Assembly (NCBI GenBank): GCA_002482645.1
Contig: DLGJ01000005.1
Coordinates: 861,098 to 925,097 of the forward strand
Direction: 5' to 3'
Source: Hyphomicrobiaceae bacterium UBA7697
Lineage (GTDB): Bacteria; Pseudomonadota; Alphaproteobacteria; Rhizobiales; Methyloligellaceae
DNA: 64,000 nt
Made by a program: the position numbers and the translations under genes. The notes beneath the pieces were generated by a model. The model did no database searches. It was not told the origin of the DNA and saw only the letters and a program-made list of their open reading frames with translations. Below, in pieces: positions 46,278 to 55,069 of the stretch (positions within the stretch are counted from its first letter, which is position 1; every line of letters starts with the position of its first letter).

Positions 46278-49200
46278 GCAGTCTCCTACACCCGCTCAAC
46301 ATCTTCATCGTCGGGTTGGGCACGGGCTTCCTGATCCCGTTGCTCAATCGTCTCGGCAAGGGCTGGGTGGCGGCCGCGTTCCTGGCCGCGCTCGCCGCGA
46401 TGACGCTTATCTCGGCCGTTTGCGCCATCCATCTCTATTATGGCGGCGAGCCTATCGAGATTCTGACCGGGGGCGCCCTGCCGCCTTACGCCATCAATCT
46501 CCGTATGGGGCTTGCCGAGGCCTTCGTCGCGACGGGCGCCACGGCGACGGCGCTGCTCGGGGCGATCTACGTTCTGCGCGAGAAATATGCCGTCATGCTG
46601 CTCTATCTCATCCTTGTGATGGGCGTGATCGGCATGATCGCGACTCGCGATCTCTTCAACCTCTTCGTCTTCCTCGAGATCGTGTCGATCGCGACCTACG
46701 GATTGCTCAGTCTCGGCTCTAGGCCCGAGGCACTCTCGGCGTCGTTCAAGTTCTTGATGGCCACCGTCGTGGCTTCGACCTTCTTCCTGCTCGGCACCAT
46801 GCTGCTCTACGCGGCCACCGGCATCCTCAATATCGACGATCTGATTGCCGCCCGCGAGGGAATCGCAGGGCCGATCGCCTTTGCGGCTTTGATGCTGCTG
46901 CTCGGCTGTTTGCTGCTCGAACTCAAACCCTTTCCGGCCAATGGCTGGGGTCTCGACGTCTACGAGACCGCGCCGGGCAGTATCGCGGCGCTCGTCGCCT
47001 CGGTCGTCTCGGCGGGCGTGTTCTTCGCGCTCCTGAAGCTCATGCCGCTGTTCGAGGACTATTGGGTGGTGATTGCCGCAACGGGCGCGATCACATTCGT
47101 GTTCGCGAATCTGATCGGTCTCTCCCAGACGAAGGCGCAGCGGCTGCTCGGTTATTCGTCCGTCGGCCAGATGGGCCTACTCTACATGGCGGCTGCGCTC
47201 CTGCACATCGTCGATGCGAAAGCAGCCATGCCGCTCGTGATCGGCGGGCTGTTCATCAATCACCTTCTCGCGAAGGCCGGATTGTTTTGGCTTGCGGGAG
47301 TCGTGAGCCGCGAGCGCTTGACAGATTGGGCCGGCCTGGGGCAGCACCCGATCGTTCTTGCCGGTTTCGGCATTCTGATTTGCGCGATCGCCGGTCTTCC
47401 GCCTTTTCCGGGCTTCTGGGCCAAGTGGCAGTACATCGTGTCGCTGGCGTCCCACGGCAAGTTCGTTTGGATCGCAATCGCCTTGCTGGGCTCGCTGCTG
47501 GAAGCCGCCTACCTGTTTCGATGGCTTGCGCTGACGCTGCACCGCCCCGCCGGCGCGAAGGACTGGAAGCCCTCTCGCTTGGCATTGCTGCCGGTCTTTG
47601 GCGCTGGAGCGCTGCTCGCGCTGTGCGGCTACGGCGCGGCGCGGATGGCAGGTTTGGATGCCGATTGGATTTTCCTGCCGCTCATCGCCGGTCTCGCGAT
47701 CGTCGTCTTGGGGTGCGTATCCGATCCGGCGCAAAGGATCGCCGCGATCTTGACCGTTGCAGCCGGCGGTTATTGGCTCGTCCAGGGCATGACCGGCATC
47801 GGATTTCTCTTCGGGGCGCTGTTCTTTGCCGGCAGCGCCGCTCTCGTCATCGCGAGTCTCTACCGCAAGGAGAGGCGGCCCGGCTTCTATCCGTTCCTCG
47901 TCGTTCTGCTGCTATCGCTTCAAGCGCTGCCGCGCGCGGCGACCGGCCTGGAGTTCTTCGTCCTTTTCGAGTTCGTGACGCTCGCGTCGTATTTTCTCAT
48001 CCTGCGGCGTCCCGAGGCGCGCTCCGCGGCGTTCTCCTATGTCCTGTTCTCGCTCACGTCCGGGTACTGCCTGATCGCGGGCTTCGCCGTGGCACACGCC
48101 GTCACGGGCGAGGTCTCGCTCTCGGCACTACTGACGGCCGCGCCGGAGAGCGCCCTTGCATTCGGTCTGCTGGCGGCGGGGTTCCTGATCAAGGCGGGAG
48201 CCGTCGGCGTTCATGTCTGGCTGCCGGGCGCGTATGCGGATTCCGACGACGACCTTTCGGCGATCCTGTCGGCCGTGGTGAGCAAGGCGCCGATCTTCGG
48301 GCTCGTCGTCGCCGCCTACGCGACGATCCGCTCGGAGGCGATGCTCGATCTCGCCTATGCCGTCGGATGCCTCGGCATGCTCACCACGGTGGTTGGCGCG
48401 GTACTGGCGCTCCGCCAAGACGACATCAAACGCATGCTTGCCTATTCCAGCATGAGCCAGCTCGGTTACATAGTGGCGGCCGTCGCTCTCATGAGCCATC
48501 TCGGCTGGGTCACGGCGCTCTACCTCACCGCCAACCATCTCGCCGTCAAAGGCATCTTGTTCCTCGTCGCGGCCGCGGTCGTCCTTCGCACCGGCCGGCG
48601 CACGTTCTCGGCGCTTGGCGGGCTTGTCAAATCCATGCCCGTCACGTTCGGGATCGCATTGGTCGGGGTCGTTGCCATGTCCGGTCTGCCGCCCTTCACC
48701 GGCTTCGGCGGCAAATGGCTCCTGCTCAGCGCCATGATGGAAAAAGGCTGGTACCTTCCTATCGCCTTGGGCGTGTTGGCGACGCTGGTCGGCCTTCTCT
48801 ACATGGTCCGGTTCATCCGCGCGATCTTCCTCGGACCGCCGCGAGGCGCCACGCACACGGTCCCCGAGGCGCCATGGCCGATCCTGACGGCCCAGGCGAT
48901 TCTGATCGCCGGTATCCTGATCATGACCTTCTTCCCGAAACTGCTCATCGTCCCGATCTCCGAGGCGATCGACCCGGCCTTCGCATCGACCTTGGTCTGG
49001 GAGGGCATGTCGTTGGAGCTCATCTACGGCTACTGGAATCCACTTCCCACCATGGCCGCGGCAGTCGCCGTCTCGCTGCTGCTGATCGCGGCGCTGTGGC
49101 TCGTGCGGCGGCGTACGGCACGTCTGCCTGGGACCGCGCGATCGGCGAATTTCTACGATCATTACCAGCCGCTCCTCGCCGCCGTCACGCCGCCTTGGGC

Positions 49201-49351
49201 CGTGACGTTCTGGACGGCGGTCGCGAGGTCCACGCAACGTCTCGGAATGCTTGCGGGCCGGGTCTACACGGGCAATGGGCAGGCCTATACGCTCACCGTC
49301 TTCTACTACTTCGTCGCGGTCTACATGGTCTGCGCCGCGATCTCTTTCTGA
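46271..49351 (+). CDS. Tandem MrpD-MrpD fusion antiporter subunit
   Basis: The 1026-residue membrane protein contains two complete proton-translocating (NuoLMN/MrpD) domains. Domain one (about 1-480) has the helix-5 Glu136 (LFVFLEIVS), helix-7 Lys219 (LLELKPFP), Lys256 and a helix-12-region His331/Lys335 (NHLLAKAGLFW). Domain two (about 535-1000) has Glu567 (VLFEFVTLASY), Lys641 (FLIKAGAVGVHVWLPGAY), Lys672 and His756/Lys760 (NHLAVKGILF). Normal MrpD is about 500 residues. No MrpA gene is present, so the second domain may replace the MrpA channel. The ATG at 46271 overlaps mrpC; the frame is open from 45971 but that part is out of frame with mrpC and shows no family sequence. Confidence 0.88.
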   Translation: MVGSLLHPLNIFIVGLGTGFLIPLLNRLGKGWVAAAFLAALAAMTLISAVCAIHLYYGGEPIEILTGGALPPYAINLRMGLAEAFVATGATATALLGAIYVLREKYAVMLLYLILVMGVIGMIATRDLFNLFVFLEIVSIATYGLLSLGSRPEALSASFKFLMATVVASTFFLLGTMLLYAATGILNIDDLIAAREGIAGPIAFAALMLLLGCLLLELKPFPANGWGLDVYETAPGSIAALVASVVSAGVFFALLKLMPLFEDYWVVIAATGAITFVFANLIGLSQTKAQRLLGYSSVGQMGLLYMAAALLHIVDAKAAMPLVIGGLFINHLLAKAGLFWLAGVVSRERLTDWAGLGQHPIVLAGFGILICAIAGLPPFPGFWAKWQYIVSLASHGKFVWIAIALLGSLLEAAYLFRWLALTLHRPAGAKDWKPSRLALLPVFGAGALLALCGYGAARMAGLDADWIFLPLIAGLAIVVLGCVSDPAQRIAAILTVAAGGYWLVQGMTGIGFLFGALFFAGSAALVIASLYRKERRPGFYPFLVVLLLSLQALPRAATGLEFFVLFEFVTLASYFLILRRPEARSAAFSYVLFSLTSGYCLIAGFAVAHAVTGEVSLSALLTAAPESALAFGLLAAGFLIKAGAVGVHVWLPGAYADSDDDLSAILSAVVSKAPIFGLVVAAYATIRSEAMLDLAYAVGCLGMLTTVVGAVLALRQDDIKRMLAYSSMSQLGYIVAAVALMSHLGWVTALYLTANHLAVKGILFLVAAAVVLRTGRRTFSALGGLVKSMPVTFGIALVGVVAMSGLPPFTGFGGKWLLLSAMMEKGWYLPIALGVLATLVGLLYMVRFIRAIFLGPPRGATHTVPEAPWPILTAQAILIAGILIMTFFPKLLIVPISEAIDPAFASTLVWEGMSLELIYGYWNPLPTMAAAVAVSLLLIAALWLVRRRTARLPGTARSANFYDHYQPLLAAVTPPWAVTFWTAVARSTQRLGMLAGRVYTGNGQAYTLTVFYYFVAVYMVCAAISF

Positions 49352-49373
49352 CTTCCCAATTCTGACTTCCCAA
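49346..49373. repeat. 14-bp tandem duplication across the antiporter stop codon
   Basis: The unit TTCTGACTTCCCAA is present twice (49346-49359, 49360-49373). The first copy contains the TGA stop of the double antiporter gene, so the stop codon region is duplicated. Confidence 0.9.
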
Positions 49374-49639
49374 GCCGGCCGATTGGCGCGGGCGAGGGTG
49401 GTTGGCGGCTGAAATGGCCATGGGGTCCATTTTCCGGAGCCATGGCGGCGGCCCCGGCAGACAGCGCGCAGGCCTGCGTTCATGCGTGGCATCGTGCTCA
49501 AGATGGCGCTGAAGCACCGGGCACACCAGAAAGAAACGGCGGCATTGAGCCTTGAAAGCGGCATGTGGAGCGGTCCCGCCAACACCGCCATACGCGGCGC
49601 ATAATCATTTAAAAATGTGCATGAATTCAAGTGAGAAAC
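49374..49639. other. Spacer upstream of the TonB receptor gene
   Basis: No gene is seen between the antiporter operon and the receptor. The right part (about 49600-49655) is an AT-rich island in GC-rich DNA, typical of a promoter region, with CATTT/AAATG arms at 49607-49618 and GAATTC nearby. Confidence 0.5.
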
Positions 49640-49657
49640 ATTCATTTTGCGCATGTT
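49640..49657 (+). promoter_or_regulatory. Shared 18-bp element before the TonB receptor gene
   Basis: ATTCATTT-TGC-GCATGTT at 49640-49657 matches ATTCATTT-CAT-GCATGTT before exbB (59336-59353, minus strand) in 15 of 18 positions and in the same orientation to the gene. It lies in an AT-rich stretch 120 bp before the start. A common iron-responsive regulator is the natural explanation; it does not match the classical Fur or Irr consensus as I know them. Confidence 0.5.
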
Positions 49658-49776
49658 GATCCAGCGCATAGGGTCTTGCAGGAAGGCGCCGGTCCACGGG
49701 CGAGGGAAATATGTCCGGGACCGCCACGCCATCGACTTGCACTGCAACGCCGAGAAAAAATCGCGGGGGATGTCAA

Positions 49777-52356
49777 ATGCGTTTGTTGGAGTCGAAGTTG
49801 GACCGAATGTCAGGTCCGTCGAATGGGGAGCTTGGCGGTTCTCGGACAAAGCTGAAGAGCGGCGTCTCGATCAAGGTTCTATCGGCCGTGATGGCGGGGG
49901 GCCTTGGTGGCGCCGCCCAGGCGCAAGAGGCGGCAGTGGAGTCGCCCGAGGCCACGCCGCTGCCGCCGCTCGAGGTCACGGTGCAGCCGACGCCGAAAAA
50001 GACCGCCAAGCCGGCGCCGCGTCCCGCGCCCGCCGCGGCCGCAAGGCCCGCCCCGCGCCCGGCACCTGCGCCCATGCCGGTGGCGGAGCCTGTCGCTCCC
50101 GCTGTCTCCGCATCGGGTTTCGGAGACGGAACTTCGTTGACACCGGCCAGCGGCAACACGCTGCAATCGGGGACCGGCCTTGGCCGTCTGCCCGGCACCA
50201 TCCAGGACACGCCGCAAACCATCAATGTGGTGTCGCAGCAGCAGATGATCGAGCAGAACATCACCACGCTCGATCAGGCGCTGCAGAACGTTCCGGGAGT
50301 GACCGTGAATATCGGCGAGGGCGGCGGCGGCATGAACGGCGACCAGTTCCGTATTCGCGGTTTTCAGGCGAAAGGCGACATCTATGTCGACGGCCTGCGC
50401 GATTTCGGCGTCTATGTACGCGACAGCTTCGCCTATGAACAGGTTGACGTCATCAAGGGACCGTCCTCAGAGACCTTCGGTATGGGGACCACGGGCGGCG
50501 CCATCAACATTCAGCAAAAGACGGCCCACCTCGGCAACGACACGTCCGTCGAAGGCGTCGCTGGATCCGGCCCGTATTACCGGACCGTGGTCGATGTGAA
50601 TCGCGAGCTCAACAGCACCACGGCCGTTCGCGCGGTGGGCATGTTCCACGATCAGGATATCGTCGACCGCGATCACGTCTTCAGCGACCGGTGGGGTTTC
50701 CTTGGCTCCTTCGCCACGGGCCTCGATCAGGACACGACGTGGGTGCTGAACTATCTGCACCAGTCGGGCGAGCGCAAGCCCGACTTCGGGGTGCCCATGT
50801 TCGACCCGGACGACAAGGTCGGCCCCGGAGGCGAAACCGTCAGCGGCCCGCGGCTTGCGCGCCCAGTCACCGAGTTCGGCGTGTCGCGCTCGAATTTCTA
50901 CGGAAAAGTAACCGATATCGACGACTCCAATGTCGACATGCTGACGTCGCGCTTCACGGCCAAACTCAACCCGTCGATCACGCTCTATAACGATACGCGG
51001 GTGGCTTGGTACGACCGCGACTTCAAGCAAACGGTACCGAACTGTCCTCCGGCGACTCTCGATCCCACCGACAACACCTGCGGTGACAGCATCCTGAACC
51101 GCACGTTCACCGGACCGTACGGTCTTGGCGGTCCCGCAGGCTTCATGCAGGAGACTTGGGGCGTGCAGAACGTCACCACCGCCGCGGCAAAGTTCAATAC
51201 CGGCGGGTTCAAGCACGAACTGATCGCGGGCATCGACGTGTTCTATCAGGACGAGAGCCGCACCCAGATGGGCGTGTACGACGCCGCGGGCGTGCTTCAG
51301 CCAGGGACGGGTGCCGACGTGAAGGATCCGACCACGATTGGCTGGCCGAACTTCCGGAAGACCATCCCCTACACGGTGCGAGGCAACCCCCTCTACCTAA
51401 AGCAGGCCGAAGCCCAGGACTTCGCGCTCTTTGCGAGCGATCAGATCTGGCTGACCGAGACGTTGTCCCTTCTCGGCGGGCTGCGTTGGGACGACTACCG
51501 CGCCAAGTATCGCGCCACCGATCCGATGACCGGCCTTTGGACCGGCGGGGGCGCCATACACACAAACACCGACTCGCAGTTCACCAGCCCGAAGGCGAGC
51601 GTGATCTGGGAACCGGAGGAGAACCAGACCTACTATGTCTCCTGGGCGAGGTCCTACACGCCGCAAGGCCAGTTCGTGACCAACGACAACAACGCGATCA
51701 ACACGACCGCCGGACAGAGTGAAGCCGATCCGGAGGAGAACGAGCTGTGGGAAGCCGGCGCAAAGCTCAGCACCCGCGATGGACGGCTCGGCCTGACCGC
51801 GGCGCTGTTCAATGTCACCAAGGGCAATGCGAGCTTCATCGATCCGTTCACCGGCGACACGCAGCTCACCGGCGAAGAACAGCGTGTCAGAGGCGTGGAA
51901 ATCGGCCTGACCGGCAGCATCACCGACGCGTGGCAGGTGCAACTCGGCTACGCCTATCTGGACAGCGAGATTCTATACAATCCCGCTATGACAGGGCGGA
52001 CCGTGGCTACGGCGAACGAGTACAAGGGCAACGAGGTACCGTTCGTAAGCCCGAACAACTTCACCGTTTGGACCACATACGAGTTGTCCCAGCATATGCC
52101 CAATGTGCGCGGTGCATTCACGATCGGCGGCGGTGTGACCTATGCCGATGCCTACTACACCGACTCCGCCAATACCCGGATCATTCCCTCGAACTTCTCG
52201 TTGGATGCGCTGGTGTCCTACGAGGTCGACGGCTGGAGACTCGCGGTCAACGGCTACAACCTGACGGACGAACTGAATTACGCGGCTGGGTTTGCCAGCC
52301 GGGCCTTGCCGGCGCCGGGCACCACGGTGCTCGCAACCGTCGGAAAGCGCTTCTGA
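49777..52356 (+). CDS. TonB-dependent siderophore receptor (Fiu/FhuE-like)
   Basis: The 859-residue outer-membrane receptor has a long N-terminal region with a signal sequence (VSIKVLSAVMAGGLGGAAQAQE, cleavage about residue 50) and a Pro/Ala-rich linker (about 65-105). The plug domain follows (DTPQTINVVSQQQMIEQNITTLDQALQNVPGV, RIRGFQAKGDIYVDGLRD, YEQVDVIKGPSS), then a 22-stranded barrel ending in ATVGKRF. This matches the TonB siderophore receptor family. The linked PiuC, PepSY, DUF2271, DUF4198 and ApbE genes point to ferric-siderophore use. I chose the ATG at 49777 with GGGGGA upstream; the frame is open from 49711. Confidence 0.92.
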   Translation: MRLLESKLDRMSGPSNGELGGSRTKLKSGVSIKVLSAVMAGGLGGAAQAQEAAVESPEATPLPPLEVTVQPTPKKTAKPAPRPAPAAAARPAPRPAPAPMPVAEPVAPAVSASGFGDGTSLTPASGNTLQSGTGLGRLPGTIQDTPQTINVVSQQQMIEQNITTLDQALQNVPGVTVNIGEGGGGMNGDQFRIRGFQAKGDIYVDGLRDFGVYVRDSFAYEQVDVIKGPSSETFGMGTTGGAINIQQKTAHLGNDTSVEGVAGSGPYYRTVVDVNRELNSTTAVRAVGMFHDQDIVDRDHVFSDRWGFLGSFATGLDQDTTWVLNYLHQSGERKPDFGVPMFDPDDKVGPGGETVSGPRLARPVTEFGVSRSNFYGKVTDIDDSNVDMLTSRFTAKLNPSITLYNDTRVAWYDRDFKQTVPNCPPATLDPTDNTCGDSILNRTFTGPYGLGGPAGFMQETWGVQNVTTAAAKFNTGGFKHELIAGIDVFYQDESRTQMGVYDAAGVLQPGTGADVKDPTTIGWPNFRKTIPYTVRGNPLYLKQAEAQDFALFASDQIWLTETLSLLGGLRWDDYRAKYRATDPMTGLWTGGGAIHTNTDSQFTSPKASVIWEPEENQTYYVSWARSYTPQGQFVTNDNNAINTTAGQSEADPEENELWEAGAKLSTRDGRLGLTAALFNVTKGNASFIDPFTGDTQLTGEEQRVRGVEIGLTGSITDAWQVQLGYAYLDSEILYNPAMTGRTVATANEYKGNEVPFVSPNNFTVWTTYELSQHMPNVRGAFTIGGGVTYADAYYTDSANTRIIPSNFSLDALVSYEVDGWRLAVNGYNLTDELNYAAGFASRALPAPGTTVLATVGKRF

Positions 52357-52381
52357 CGGCAACGAGCCTAACCGCGAATGA

Positions 52382-52409
52382 GGAAGGGCGCGGGTTGCCG
52401 CGCCCTTCC
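52382..52409 (+). terminator. Hairpin between receptor and piuC genes
   Basis: GGAAGGGCGCG (52382-52392) and CGCGCCCTTCC (52399-52409) form a perfect 11-bp stem with a six-base loop, 26 bases after the receptor stop. No T-tract follows. It could attenuate transcription into the downstream genes or protect the receptor mRNA 3' end. Confidence 0.6.
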
Positions 52410-52437
52410 GTTGGTTCAGCAGAGGATACTGGACGAC

Positions 52438-53121
52438 ATGTTGGCAACCATCCCCGACGTGCTCACCCAAGAGGAGGTGGCGCACTGCCGAAAGGTTCTC
52501 GAAGAGGCGACATGGGTCGACGGGAACGTGACCTCGGGCGAACAGGCCGCGACGGCCAAGCGCAACCTTCAAATCCCGGAAGGCTCTCCCGCCGCGCGTG
52601 AAACGGGCGAGATCATCTTGCGCGCGCTCGGCCGCAATGGCGTTTTCAATTCGGCCGCGCTGCCGCTCCGCGTCTTACCGCCGATGTTCAACCGCTACGA
52701 CATGGGCATGAAGTTCGACGCCCATGTGGACGGTGCCATTCGCGCGGTGCCTGGGGCGGGGATCCGCATGCGCGCGGATGTCTCCTCGACGCTCTTTCTC
52801 ACGCCTCCGGAAGACTATGACGGCGGAGAACTCATCATTGCCGATACCTACGGCAATCACACGGTGAAGCTGCCCGCGGGTCACATGGTGGTCTACCCGT
52901 CCTCCAGCCTGCACAGCGTCACCGAGATCACGCGAGGCGCGCGCTGGTCCTCGTTCTTCTGGACCCAATCCATGGTCAGGGACGACGGTCGGCGGACGCT
53001 CCTGTTCGAACTCGACATGGCCATCATGGAGATCCGCAAGCAGCTCTCGGACGAGAACAGGGCCGTGGTCGGACTGACGAGCCACTACCACAACCTTTTG
53101 CGGCGCTGGGCGGAGATGTGA
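52438..53121 (+). CDS. piuC: PKHD-type Fe(II)/2-oxoglutarate hydroxylase
   Basis: The 227-residue protein matches the PiuC/YbiX family. The iron ligands are in FDAHVDGAI (HxD) and SSSLHSVTEITRGARWSSFFW (distal His and the 2-oxoglutarate Arg). The closing MEIRKQLSD...VGLTSHYHNLLRRWAEM is typical. Such hydroxylases accompany siderophore receptor genes; their substrate is unknown. The ATG at 52438 begins the family sequence MLATIPDVLT; the frame is open to 52378, which would include the hairpin. Confidence 0.92.
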   Translation: MLATIPDVLTQEEVAHCRKVLEEATWVDGNVTSGEQAATAKRNLQIPEGSPAARETGEIILRALGRNGVFNSAALPLRVLPPMFNRYDMGMKFDAHVDGAIRAVPGAGIRMRADVSSTLFLTPPEDYDGGELIIADTYGNHTVKLPAGHMVVYPSSSLHSVTEITRGARWSSFFWTQSMVRDDGRRTLLFELDMAIMEIRKQLSDENRAVVGLTSHYHNLLRRWAEM

Positions 53122-53122
53122 C

Positions 53123-53902
53123 GTGATCGACTACGGTGCGGAAACGCTGACATACGGTCCGATCCTGGTTCGGCTCAGTTCCAAGCGGTACGCCGAACGG
53201 CTCGCCGCGAACCCGGAACTCGGAGCGCAATTCGTCCGCGAACAGGCACTTGCGGGGCTTGCCGAAGCGCAACTCGGCTGGGGCCACATGCTGCTCGATG
53301 GCTACGGCGTCGCGCGCGATCCGGAGGCGGCCTTCCGCTGGTTCCATCACGCCGCGCGTCAGGGCAATGCCGATGCCTGGAACATGCTCGGCCGCTGCCA
53401 TGAGCGCGGATGGGGCGTGCGGCCCAGTGCGGAACTCGCGGCACATTGGTACGGGCTCGCGGCGGCACGGTCTCATTGTTGGGCCCAATTCAATCTTGCG
53501 GCGCTGATGCTCGCGACCGACGGCGCGCGGGTCGATCTGAAGCGCGTCATGTCGTTGCTCGTCGCTTCGGCTCGGGCGGGAAATCCGAAAGCGATGAACA
53601 TGCTCGGCCATGCCCGGGAGTTGGGATGGACGCGAGCACCGAAGCCCCGCGCGGCCCGGTTCTGGTTCCGCTTGGCCGCCCAAGGCGGTTGTTTCCGCGG
53701 GCAGTTTCACCATGCGCGCTTTTTGTTGCGCGACGGGAAGGTTGCCGAGGCGCTGCGATGGCTGCGGTCGTCGCTGACCCAGTCGCCTCCGGACTTCGCG
53801 CGGGAGGGCGCCGAAATGCTGGCGCGGCACCATGAGCCGCGCGTGCGCGGTCTCGCATCCGAGTTTCTCGGTTCGCAAAGTGTTGCGGCTGCGCAATGCT
53901 GA
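53123..53902 (+). CDS. Sel1/TPR repeat protein
   Basis: The 259-residue protein is made of about four to five Sel1-like repeats (AQLGWGHMLLDGYGVARDPEAAFRWFHHAARQGNADAWNMLGRCHERGWGV). It has no signal peptide. Sel1 proteins mediate protein contacts. It starts one base after the piuC stop and overlaps the PepSY gene by seven bases; the same gene type is commonly found beside piuC. Function unknown. Confidence 0.87.
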   Translation: MIDYGAETLTYGPILVRLSSKRYAERLAANPELGAQFVREQALAGLAEAQLGWGHMLLDGYGVARDPEAAFRWFHHAARQGNADAWNMLGRCHERGWGVRPSAELAAHWYGLAAARSHCWAQFNLAALMLATDGARVDLKRVMSLLVASARAGNPKAMNMLGHARELGWTRAPKPRAARFWFRLAAQGGCFRGQFHHARFLLRDGKVAEALRWLRSSLTQSPPDFAREGAEMLARHHEPRVRGLASEFLGSQSVAAAQC

Positions 53903-54546
53903 GAACGCAAACCGCGTCCGCGCGAATTCCGGCCAGCACAAATCGCCGGGCCTGGTGGCTTCGCCAATTGCGGCAATGGCACTGGATCAGTGCGGCGGTC
54001 AGCCTTTTGGGCATGTTGATGTTCGCCGCAACCGGCATCACGCTCAATCATGCCGCGCAGATCGAAGCAAAGCCGGCGGTGGAGCGCAAGGACCACGTAC
54101 TGCCCGGCGGTCTTCTGAGCAAACTCGATACGCCGGGATCCGGAACGCGGATGGTCTTGCCAAGCCCCGTTGCGGTGTGGGTCGCGCAGGAATTCGGCAT
54201 CGACGTAGCCGACCGCGCCGGCGATTGGTCGGAGGACGAGGTTTACATCTCTCTTCCCCGGCCGGGCGGCGATGCCTGGCTCAGCATCGATCGCGAAACC
54301 GGAGACGTTCAATACGAGGTCACCGACCGGGGTTGGATCTCCTATCTCAACGATCTGCACAAAGGGCGCAACACCGGCTCCGCATGGAGTCTGTTCATCG
54401 ATGCGTTCGCGCTGTCCTGCGTGATCTTCGCTCTCACCGGCCTCGCGCTGCTTCAGCTTTACGCCATGAACCGGCCAATGACCTGGCCGCTCGTCGGCGC
54501 GGGCTGCGTCTTGCCGATCCTGATCGCATTCTTCCTGATTCATTGA
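53896..54546 (+). CDS. PepSY-associated membrane protein
   Basis: The 216-residue protein has an N-terminal helix (WHWISAAVSLLGMLMFAATGITLNHA), a periplasmic PepSY-like domain (about 55-150; DEVYISLPRPGGDAWLSIDRETGDVQYEVTDRGWISYLNDLHKGRN) and two C-terminal helices. It fits the small PepSY-TM group linked to iron reduction and uptake, where it may pass electrons across the inner membrane. His residues at the helix ends (HW, NHA, LHKGRN) could bind heme, as inference. It is translationally coupled to the Sel1 gene. Confidence 0.87.
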   Translation: MLRTQTASARIPASTNRRAWWLRQLRQWHWISAAVSLLGMLMFAATGITLNHAAQIEAKPAVERKDHVLPGGLLSKLDTPGSGTRMVLPSPVAVWVAQEFGIDVADRAGDWSEDEVYISLPRPGGDAWLSIDRETGDVQYEVTDRGWISYLNDLHKGRNTGSAWSLFIDAFALSCVIFALTGLALLQLYAMNRPMTWPLVGAGCVLPILIAFFLIH

Positions 54547-54556
54547 GGACCCGACT

Positions 54557-55069
54557 ATGCGCGTAATCGTTCCTTTCGGCGTATCGCTTATTCTGGCCGC
54601 ACCCGCGCTGGCCTTCGAGGCCGAGCTCGAAGTGGAGATTCCCCAGCTCAGTGTGGCCGAGTACCACCGGCCCTATCTCGCTGCCTGGATCGAGCGGCCG
54701 GACCGGAGCGTCGTGACCACGCTCGCGCTTTGGTACGACTTGGACAATCCCAAGGGCGAGGGCGACAAATGGCTGAAGGACATCCGCCAATGGTGGCGCC
54801 GCGTCGGCCGCGACGTCGAGGTGCCTATCGACGGAGTCACGAGCGCGACGCGCGCACCCGGCACCCACGCCATCGGTATCGACCTGACCGAGCCGCCTTT
54901 GGCCAGGTTGCCCGAGGGTGACTACACGCTGGTTGTCGAAGCCGCGCGTGAAGTGGGCGGCCGCGAACTCCTGAAGATCCCCTTCGCCTGGCCGATCGCC
55001 TCGCCCCAAACGCTCAAGGCCGAGGGGAAGAACGAACTCGGCGATGTCGTCCTTGAATTGAAGCCATGA
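54557..55069 (+). CDS. DUF2271 protein, probable ApbE flavinylation target
   Basis: The 170-residue exported protein has a signal peptide (ending APALAF, about 19) and one DUF2271 domain. The segment IDGVTSATRAPGTH (91-104) contains D-G-V-T-S-A-T, which resembles the motif flavinylated on its last Thr (here Thr98) by ApbE. DUF2271 proteins have been proposed as extracytoplasmic flavinylated carriers. The nearby apbE and PepSY genes fit an electron chain that reduces ferric iron in the periplasm. The gene begins ten bases after the PepSY stop. Confidence 0.85.
   Translation: MRVIVPFGVSLILAAPALAFEAELEVEIPQLSVAEYHRPYLAAWIERPDRSVVTTLALWYDLDNPKGEGDKWLKDIRQWWRRVGRDVEVPIDGVTSATRAPGTHAIGIDLTEPPLARLPEGDYTLVVEAAREVGGRELLKIPFAWPIASPQTLKAEGKNELGDVVLELKP

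Noticed and set aside
43843..49351. Membrane-bound hydrogenase or inorganic-carbon (Dab) system
   Set aside because: The subunit order resembles Mbh, but no hydrogenase subunits and no DabA-like gene are present on either side.
47062..49365. 767-codon frame in a second plus frame over the antiporter gene
   Set aside because: Very Arg-rich, without membrane segments; the overlapping frame carries all antiporter motifs.
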